A program made the translations under genes and the position numbers. A stretch of DNA of 38,062 nt. Origin: an uncultured Sporosarcina sp. (GTDB lineage: Bacteria > Bacillota > Bacilli > Bacillales_A > Planococcaceae). Below, one piece after another: positions 32,507 to 38,062 of the stretch. Position 1 is the first letter of the stretch. Each line of letters begins with the position of its first letter. The notes beneath the pieces are model-generated. The model made no database searches and was not told the DNA's origin. It was given only the letters and a program-made list of their open reading frames with translations. The DNA lies in assembly GCA_947644645.1 (NCBI GenBank), contig CANSAF010000024.1, forward strand, positions 1 to 38,062. Reading direction: 5' to 3'.

Positions 32507-33856
32507 TTAAAAGTCGGGCTGTTGTTCGCCCCAATCGACGTTCACGAATTTATTGAACTCTTTTGCGAATGCAAGCGTTACTGTACCAGTTGGTCCGTTA
32601 CGTTGCTTTGCAATAATTATTTCAATCATATCCTTATTCTCTGTTTCTTTATCGTAATAATCTTCACGATATAAGAAAGCAACAATATCAGCATCTTGCT
32701 CAATACTTCCAGATTCACGTAAATCGGACATCATTGGGCGTTTATCTTGTCTTTGCTCTACACCACGAGAAAGCTGCGACAATGCGATAACCGGTATTTT
32801 TAATTCCCGTGCCAGTCCTTTTAATGAACGTGAAATCTCGGATACTTCTTGCTGACGGTTTTCTCCGGGTTTTCCACTTCCTGAAATCAACTGCAAGTAA
32901 TCGATAATGACCATACCGAGTCCATGCTCTTGTTGGAGACGTCGGCATTTAGAGCGCAGTTCATTCACTCGAATCCCCGAAGAATCATCAATAAATATTC
33001 CCGCATTCGATAGACTTCCCATTGCCATTGTCAGTTTGCGCCAATCTTCAGCTTGCAGTGAACCTGTTCGCATCACTTGTGCGTCAATATTGCCCTCAGC
33101 ACAAAGAATCCTTGTCACGAGCTGGTCTGCACCCATCTCCAAACTAAAAATCGCAACATTTTCGGATGTCTTAGTAGCCACGTTTTGTGCAATATTTAAA
33201 GCAAATGCGGTTTTACCAACTGATGGACGTGCAGCGACAATGATTAAATCATTTCGCTGAAAACCAGCCGTTACGCGGTCTAAATCCGTAAAACCAGTCG
33301 GAATCCCGGTTACTTCTCCTTGTTGCGTATGGAGCAATTCAATATTGTCATAAGTTTGGACAAGCACGTCTTTAATATGCTTGAAGTCCCCCGCATTTTT
33401 ACGATTGGACACTTCCATCATATTTTTTTCGGCTTCAGATAATAACGCTTCAACCTCGTCTTCTCTTGTAAATCCATCTTCAACAATTTGAGTCGCTACT
33501 CGAATCAGTCTACGTAATAAAGACTTCTCTTCAACAATTTTGGCATAATGCATAATATTGGCTGCTGTAGGAACAGAACTGGAGATTTCTGTAATATAAG
33601 AAATACCCCCGACATCTTCCAACTCTTTTTTAGCGGTTAATTCTTCAGTGACAGTTACAACGTCAATCGGTTGTCCTTTATCACTCAGAGATAGCATCGT
33701 ATTAAAGATTTTCTGATGCGCGACGCGGTAAAAATCTTCTGGAATTAATACTTCAGCAGCCGTGATTAAGGCTTGTGGTTCTAAAAATATTGCTCCGATG
33801 ACCGACTGTTCTGCTTCATTATTATGCGGAGGGACGCGATCGATCATCTCATTCAT
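32507..33856 (-). CDS. dnaB: Replicative DNA helicase DnaB (DnaC in B. subtilis naming)
   Basis: A 449-residue hexameric replication-fork helicase. The N-terminal domain opens with RVPPHNNEAEQSVIGAIFL. The RecA-like domain has Walker A AARPSVGKTAFALN near residue 208, Walker B VIIDYLQL, and ALSQLSRGVE with SDLRESGSIEQDAD. Length is normal and no intein is present. The ATG follows GAGGAGAGATAACA and lies 15 nt after rplI. Confidence 0.97.
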   Translation of the reverse strand: MNEMIDRVPPHNNEAEQSVIGAIFLEPQALITAAEVLIPEDFYRVAHQKIFNTMLSLSDKGQPIDVVTVTEELTAKKELEDVGGISYITEISSSVPTAANIMHYAKIVEEKSLLRRLIRVATQIVEDGFTREDEVEALLSEAEKNMMEVSNRKNAGDFKHIKDVLVQTYDNIELLHTQQGEVTGIPTGFTDLDRVTAGFQRNDLIIVAARPSVGKTAFALNIAQNVATKTSENVAIFSLEMGADQLVTRILCAEGNIDAQVMRTGSLQAEDWRKLTMAMGSLSNAGIFIDDSSGIRVNELRSKCRRLQQEHGLGMVIIDYLQLISGSGKPGENRQQEVSEISRSLKGLARELKIPVIALSQLSRGVEQRQDKRPMMSDLRESGSIEQDADIVAFLYREDYYDKETENKDMIEIIIAKQRNGPTGTVTLAFAKEFNKFVNVDWGEQQPDF

Positions 33857-33871
33857 TGTTATCTCTCCTCA

Positions 33872-34318
33872 TTATTCTTCAATCACATGGACTTTCAAAG
33901 TTGCCGTTACGTCAACATGAAGTTTAATTGGGATATTCGTATAACCAAGTGAACGAATTGCATCTGGCAACTCCATACGGCGACGATCGACTTTAATGCC
34001 TTCTTTTTTCGCCAATTCTTCCGCAATTTGTTTCGTTGTAATTGAACCGAATAACCTTCCACCTTCACCAGATTTCGCTTTCATTTCAACTGTAATTTTT
34101 TCGATCTTTTCTTTCAATGCTTTTGCTTCTGCAAGTTCAGCCGCTGCATCTTTTTCAGCTCTTTTTTGCTGCCCTTTTAATTTACTCATATTCCCTGGCG
34201 TTGCTTCAATCGCCAATTTATTTTTCAATAAAAAGTTTTGTGCATAACCTACTGGAACGTCTTTTATTTCCCCTTTTTTCCCTTTACCTTTAACATCTTC
34301 TAAAAAAATAACTTTCAT
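33872..34318 (-). CDS. rplI: 50S ribosomal protein L9
   Basis: A 148-residue L9. The N-terminal domain [21 protein letters not shown] is diagnostic, followed by the long connecting helix rich in Lys, Glu and Ala, and the C-terminal RNA-binding domain with [14 protein letters not shown]. The ATG at 34318 gives the canonical start. A TTG at 34324 would overlap the gdpP stop. GAAAGGGGAAA, inside the gdpP 3' end, is the ribosome site. Confidence 0.97.
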   Translation of the reverse strand: MKVIFLEDVKGKGKKGEIKDVPVGYAQNFLLKNKLAIEATPGNMSKLKGQQKRAEKDAAAELAEAKALKEKIEKITVEMKAKSGEGGRLFGSITTKQIAEELAKKEGIKVDRRRMELPDAIRSLGYTNIPIKLHVDVTATLKVHVIEE

Positions 34319-34320
34319 TT

Positions 34321-36291
34321 TCAATTTCCCCTTTCTTCTTCCTGATTTAATACATCTTTAAGCAATTCACTCGCTTTTTCAACTGAATCGACTTCCAACT
34401 GACAAGCCGCATTCGTTAAATGTCCACCGCCACCTAATTCTTCCATGACGACTTGAACATTTAATTCGCCTAAAGAACGTGCACTAATTCCTATCTTACC
34501 ATCTGCACGAGGTGCAATGACAAACGATGCTGCAATGCCTTCCATTGTTAACAATATATCAGCAGTTTGTGCGATTAAAACTGGACCATAAATTTCCTCA
34601 TTTTTTCCCTTTGCAATCGCAATACCAGGATCTAAAATCTCCACTGTTTCAATCAATTTTGCCCGTTCAACATAAGTCGCAATATCTTCTTTTAAAAGAC
34701 GTTGAACGAGTACTGTATCCGCACGATTCGTCCTTAAAAAAGAAGCCGCTTCAAATGTTCTCGAGCCGGTTCTTAATGTGAAGCTCTTCGTATCCACAAT
34801 AATACCAGCAAGTAAAGCCGTCGATTCTAGCATCGTTAACTTCTCCGTTTTCGGCTGATATTCCAGTAATTCCGTCACAAGCTCTGCAGTTGACGAAGCA
34901 TAAGGTTCCATATATACGAGCATTGTATTCTTAATAAACTCTTCTCCGCGTCGATGGTGGTCAATAACAACAACCTTTTCCGCCTTCTCGACAACTCTTT
35001 CATCGATGACTAAACTCGGCTTATGTGTATCGACAACAATCACAAGCGATTGTTCCGTCATCATGCCAAGCGCTTCTTCAGGCTCTATAAATTGTTCATA
35101 TAACTCCTCATCTTGCTGAATTTCTTCCATCAATTTCGACACGCTATTGTCGAGTTCATTGTATTTAAGTACCACATATCCTTCAATATTATTCATTCTC
35201 GCCATTTTACGAACGCCAATTGCAGCACCAATCGCATCCATATCCGGCATTTTATGCCCCATAATAAACACTTTATCACTATCTTGAATTAAATCGCGTA
35301 AAGCATGAGAAATCACTCGCGCACGGACACGCGTTCTTTTTTCCGCTGGATTGGTTTTCCCACCGTAAAACCGAACTTTCCCGTCTGCCTGCTTAATCGC
35401 AACTTGGTCACCGCCACGTCCGAGTACTAAGTCTAAACTTGACTGCGCCAGTTCTCCTAATTCTGTTAATAAAGTCGAACCCACACCAACGCCAATACTT
35501 AATGTGAGTCCCGTACTTTGCTCCATCGTCGCTTCTCGAATATCATCTAGAATGGAGAAACGTTCACGCTCAATTTGCGCCAACGAAGCCTCATTAAATA
35601 CTGCCAAAAATCGGTCTGTATTAATCCTCTTCACATAGACATCATTTTCATTGCCCCATTTTGTCACAAGTGATGTCACCAATGAATTTAACTGACTCCT
35701 CGTTTGGTCATTCATCCCTTGAGACAACTCATCGTAATTATCAACAAGAATAATGCCAAGTACTGTTTTATCCGCATGATATAAATTTTCAATTGCAACG
35801 GTTTCTGTCATATCAAATAAATAAAGTAGTTTCTCTTCCTTATTAAAAAAGACTTTATAAGAAAACTCTTCAACTTCAATCAGCATCTCTCCACTTTGAT
35901 CGCTTTGAACAACTGCCTGCAAAGCTTCGGATAACTCAATCAGAGATTGCCCAATTAACGTCTCTCTTTCAAATATCTTGGCTGCAAAAGCATTTGCCCA
36001 CTCGATATTTTGTTCATCATTCAGTAACACAATACCGATTGGCAACTCCAATAAAGCTTCTTCGCCAACCTTCTTTACTCGATGGGAAAGCGTCTCAATA
36101 TGTTTTTCTGTTGAAAAATATGTCTCATCTTCTGTTTTCCATGCTAAGCCAATCATAATTAAAAACAATGTCGAGAAGATAAGTCCTAGCCAAAAATTAT
36201 TTAAAAATAATAGCACGGCTGCAATTATACCGAGCAGCGATAATCCCAATAATGGGAAACGAATCGCCCTTTTTCTAAAAAAAGTATTCAC
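34321..36291 (-). CDS. gdpP: Cyclic-di-AMP phosphodiesterase GdpP (YybT)
   Basis: A 656-residue membrane protein that hydrolyses c-di-AMP to pApA. Two N-terminal helices (about residues 12-50) are followed by a PAS-like haem or ligand domain near 75-150 and a degenerate GGDEF domain near 170-305. The DHH phosphodiesterase has [13 protein letters not shown] near 345 and [11 protein letters not shown] near 420, and DHHA1 has [10 protein letters not shown] near 625. All family motifs are present, so it should be active. GTG start with AAGGAG about 10 nt upstream. It sits between yybS and rplI as in other Bacillales. Confidence 0.95.
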   Translation of the reverse strand: MNTFFRKRAIRFPLLGLSLLGIIAAVLLFLNNFWLGLIFSTLFLIMIGLAWKTEDETYFSTEKHIETLSHRVKKVGEEALLELPIGIVLLNDEQNIEWANAFAAKIFERETLIGQSLIELSEALQAVVQSDQSGEMLIEVEEFSYKVFFNKEEKLLYLFDMTETVAIENLYHADKTVLGIILVDNYDELSQGMNDQTRSQLNSLVTSLVTKWGNENDVYVKRINTDRFLAVFNEASLAQIERERFSILDDIREATMEQSTGLTLSIGVGVGSTLLTELGELAQSSLDLVLGRGGDQVAIKQADGKVRFYGGKTNPAEKRTRVRARVISHALRDLIQDSDKVFIMGHKMPDMDAIGAAIGVRKMARMNNIEGYVVLKYNELDNSVSKLMEEIQQDEELYEQFIEPEEALGMMTEQSLVIVVDTHKPSLVIDERVVEKAEKVVVIDHHRRGEEFIKNTMLVYMEPYASSTAELVTELLEYQPKTEKLTMLESTALLAGIIVDTKSFTLRTGSRTFEAASFLRTNRADTVLVQRLLKEDIATYVERAKLIETVEILDPGIAIAKGKNEEIYGPVLIAQTADILLTMEGIAASFVIAPRADGKIGISARSLGELNVQVVMEELGGGGHLTNAACQLEVDSVEKASELLKDVLNQEEERGN

Positions 36292-36305
36292 GGTAAATCA
36301 ACTCC

Positions 36306-37241
36306 TTATCTCGATTTGTTTTTTCCAACCCACGCACGGATATTTACACCTGTGTCAAGAATACCTAGGATAATCGTCAACGGACTCAATAAAATAGCAA
36401 CAATCGATAATAAAATGGTAAGCCATTTTTGGGTTTTCATCTCATGCATTACATGATGGATGAAAGAGATTCCTTGTAATAGAAATAAGAACCTTAAAAT
36501 AAATGAGCCGTTAATATACGTTAATTCTGCTGTAGAACCTGGCTCAATATTCATAAACAATGGCAATAAAATAATAATCATATATACCCAAACTGTAAAC
36601 ACAGGTAATTTCATTAAACGAAATGGTGGGAATTTCGGAATCTCGTGACCGAGTCGTTTAATGATTGGTAAATTCACCATAAGTATAATAAATGCAAAAA
36701 GAAATGAAGATAGAATCACAGCAGAAGGAATTGACATCAATGTGTATTGAAGTGTTTCATTCATTTGTTTAATAAATTCTTCTGGAACATCACCGATTCT
36801 CTCCAAATAAGTGATCATTTGCTTTTGTGTTGCTTCAATTCCTTTTGTTAACTCATCAATCATATTAATGCCAAATAATGCGACTGATAATACATATAAA
36901 ATCATCGTCGTAATTAAAAATGTTAACCCTGCGGCCATAAATGTATATAGTTTAGTTTTCTTACTTTGAATGGTTTCACTAATTACAAAGCCTAATAAAC
37001 CAAAAGTAAAAGTAACTGGGACTAGTAAAATGCCCCCGAATAAAGAAAGCACAATACCTGCTATGAGCACAAAAATAGATGCAGTTCGATCATAACGCAA
37101 ACGATAAAGCATCATCGGTAAAGGGACAAAAAGCATTGTCACTGTTCCAAGCAACGGAACGTATACCGAAATCGCTGCTAAAATGACTAAAACAGCAATC
37201 ATCATCGCGCCATAAGTGAGTTTCCTCGCGTTATCTTGCAT
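36306..37241 (-). CDS. YybS family (DUF2232) membrane protein
   Basis: A 311-residue integral membrane protein with about eight helices, typical of YybS/DUF2232. It opens NARKLTYGAMMIAVLVILAA, a fold related to S-component transporters. Function is unproven. Between helices near residues 125-150 is an extracytoplasmic loop (ELTKGIEATQKQMITYLERI). The ATG follows GGAGG with about 10-nt spacing. It is the first gene of the yybS-gdpP-rplI-dnaB operon and ends 14 nt before gdpP. Confidence 0.88.
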   Translation of the reverse strand: MQDNARKLTYGAMMIAVLVILAAISVYVPLLGTVTMLFVPLPMMLYRLRYDRTASIFVLIAGIVLSLFGGILLVPVTFTFGLLGFVISETIQSKKTKLYTFMAAGLTFLITTMILYVLSVALFGINMIDELTKGIEATQKQMITYLERIGDVPEEFIKQMNETLQYTLMSIPSAVILSSFLFAFIILMVNLPIIKRLGHEIPKFPPFRLMKLPVFTVWVYMIIILLPLFMNIEPGSTAELTYINGSFILRFLFLLQGISFIHHVMHEMKTQKWLTILLSIVAILLSPLTIILGILDTGVNIRAWVGKNKSR

Positions 37242-37335
37242 ATGTAAAATTCCTCCAATAATTTTGCCGCCTCTGGACGGCTACTCGCCATCGTTCTTTT
37301 CAGACACCCCGAAAAGGATACAAATTGTAGTTTAC

Positions 37336-37365
37336 ATTATATCATGATTAGAGAGTAGAAACCAA
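37336..37365 (-). promoter_or_regulatory. Promoter of the yybS-gdpP-rplI-dnaB operon
   Basis: On the minus strand TTGGTT (37365-37360), an 18-bp spacer and TATAAT (37341-37336) with an extended -10 TGA. The leader of about 90 nt can form hairpins CTTTTC/GAAAAG and GCCG/CGGC. Confidence 0.65.
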
Positions 37366-37474
37366 AGACGAACATGCAAGATTGAGTCAAGTTTTTGTGG
37401 GAATTAATTTTGAAAGGGAAATTCTTTTCTAAATATAGCTTCTGTTTTTCTTTTTATGGCGAATTGTAAGGCAA

Positions 37475-37607
37475 GTTGATTTCCGTTCCGAGCGGACGCG
37501 TTCGGTGGGGTGCGCGGTAAGCCTCCTCGTCGCCAAAACCGGGCTCCTGTGGGGTCTTACCTGTCGCACTACTCCCACCCGAGTCGCCGCTCTGCACTTC
37601 AATCAAC
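37475..37607. repeat. GC-rich nested palindromic intergenic repeat element
   Basis: A 133-bp island much richer in GC than its surroundings. Its ends are GTTGATT and AATCAAC. Inside these lie GAGCGG/CCGCTC, GGTGGG/CCCACC, GTGC/GCAC and GGTAAG/CTTACC, all in nested order, so the whole element can fold into one long hairpin. Similar GC-rich hairpins with GTTGATT-type ends are, from memory, abundant between genes in Bacillaceae and Planococcaceae genomes. Confidence 0.7.
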
Positions 37608-37724
37608 GAATCTTTTCTTTTATAAAGAATTGTAATAAGCTGATCCAATGAACACTTAAAAATGTAAATTAAGTTCACTAAATAAGCCACTGAAAATCAA
37701 GTGGTTTTCAAAAAATATAATAAA

Positions 37725-38062
37725 TTAAAAGCCTTGAAGTCCTTTTAACGCCTGATAGACTGGTTTACCTGTAGCCTGTTGTAAATAAGAAATATTGTTT
37801 CTTACAGCTTCTCCTACGCAACTTGTTAGACGCTAATTATAAAACTTTGGTGGTTTATTTTCCGATGAATCTTCGATTTTCTGTGTCATTGTTCCAACGA
37901 GCGTTTTAATATCCAACCCGTCTTTTAACGCAATCATAAATCGTATGAATGCTTGAATTCCTCTGTTACTCCAACTTCTACCGTTCTTCAAGCGTTTCGC
38001 AAATACACGCATCGTACTTTCTGACGCGCCCATTGGGCGCATATCACTTGTATCTATCCCTT
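37725..38062 (-). pseudogene. ISLre2 (UPF0236) family transposase, 3' part with in-frame amber codon
   Basis: The minus-strand frame enters from the right edge and reads GIDTSDMRPMGASESTMRVF, then AKRLKNGRSWSNRGIQAF, a strong match to the C-terminal part of ISLre2-type transposases (Lre2, UPF0236). It meets TAG at 37833-37835 after PPKFYN. The same frame then continues for 35 more codons (RLTSCVGEAVRNNISYLQQ, then ATGKPVYQALKGLQGF) to TAA at 37725-37727. That tail looks like the family's own C-terminus, so the TAG appears to be a nonsense mutation. The 5' part is outside the window, and the exact IS end is not visible. Confidence 0.75.

Noticed and set aside
37454-37690. 78-codon minus-strand frame across the GC-rich palindrome
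   Set aside because: It is explained by the repeat element; the peptide has no family resemblance and the start context is poor.
1-38062. tRNA, rRNA or prophage genes
   Set aside because: I looked for CCA-ended cloverleaf-like sequences, conserved rRNA words and integrase or phage structural genes and saw none.

Overview
This window looks like an oriC-proximal piece of a low-GC Firmicutes chromosome, order Bacillales. The right half has the conserved rlmH / htrA / walJIHKR / dnaB / rplI / gdpP / yybS block that lies on the left side of oriC in Bacillus-type genomes. Those genes are nearly all on the minus strand, as expected for the leading strand with oriC beyond the right edge. Gene content and repeat style suggest Planococcaceae (Sporosarcina or Lysinibacillus-like), but that is an inference.

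Layout. 0-6 kb: a CofE-like amide ligase, pgeF, a YjcF-like acetyltransferase, a 53-residue CxxxC protein, an OsmC peroxidase, a CoA-type Nudix hydrolase, a small amphi-Trp protein, and a pbuE purine exporter behind an adenine riboswitch. 6-7.7 kb: nadC-nadA. 7.9-13.8 kb: a five-gene oligopeptide ABC operon (D-F-B-C-A) whose upstream region carries a cre site, two promoter candidates and a CodY-type box. 14.5-16.3 kb: a YdjG/YdjH-like pair behind a sigma-W-like promoter. 16.4-22.4 kb: an iron region with a DUF202 protein, a Fur-boxed flavin reductase (YcgT/IruO type), a divergent siderophore ABC operon with its own Fur box, and a stand-alone NEAT-like protein. 22.5-23.7 kb: rlmH, a DnaA-box cluster and a nested 21/82-bp repeat array. 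23.75-30.5 kb: htrA and walJIHKR. 30.8-37.2 kb: a LysM-G5-M23 peptidase, dnaB, rplI, gdpP, yybS. 37.2-38.06 kb: the yybS promoter, a GC-rich hairpin repeat, and the 3' end of an ISLre2-type transposase with an in-frame amber codon.

How the parts work together. Cell-wall homeostasis (WalRK system plus the M23 peptidase), c-di-AMP turnover (GdpP) and replication (DnaB, DnaA boxes) form the ancestral core. Iron acquisition is built from siderophore binding protein, permeases, ATPase and a cytoplasmic reductase facing each other across Fur sites. The most unusual items are two intergenic arrays with exact 21-bp phasing but different cores, the signal-less NEAT-like protein lacking the haem-ligand tyrosines, a 43-bp inverted repeat centred on the Fur box, a family of terminators sharing one core, and the amber-interrupted transposase. 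All motif calls were read by eye; no database search was run.
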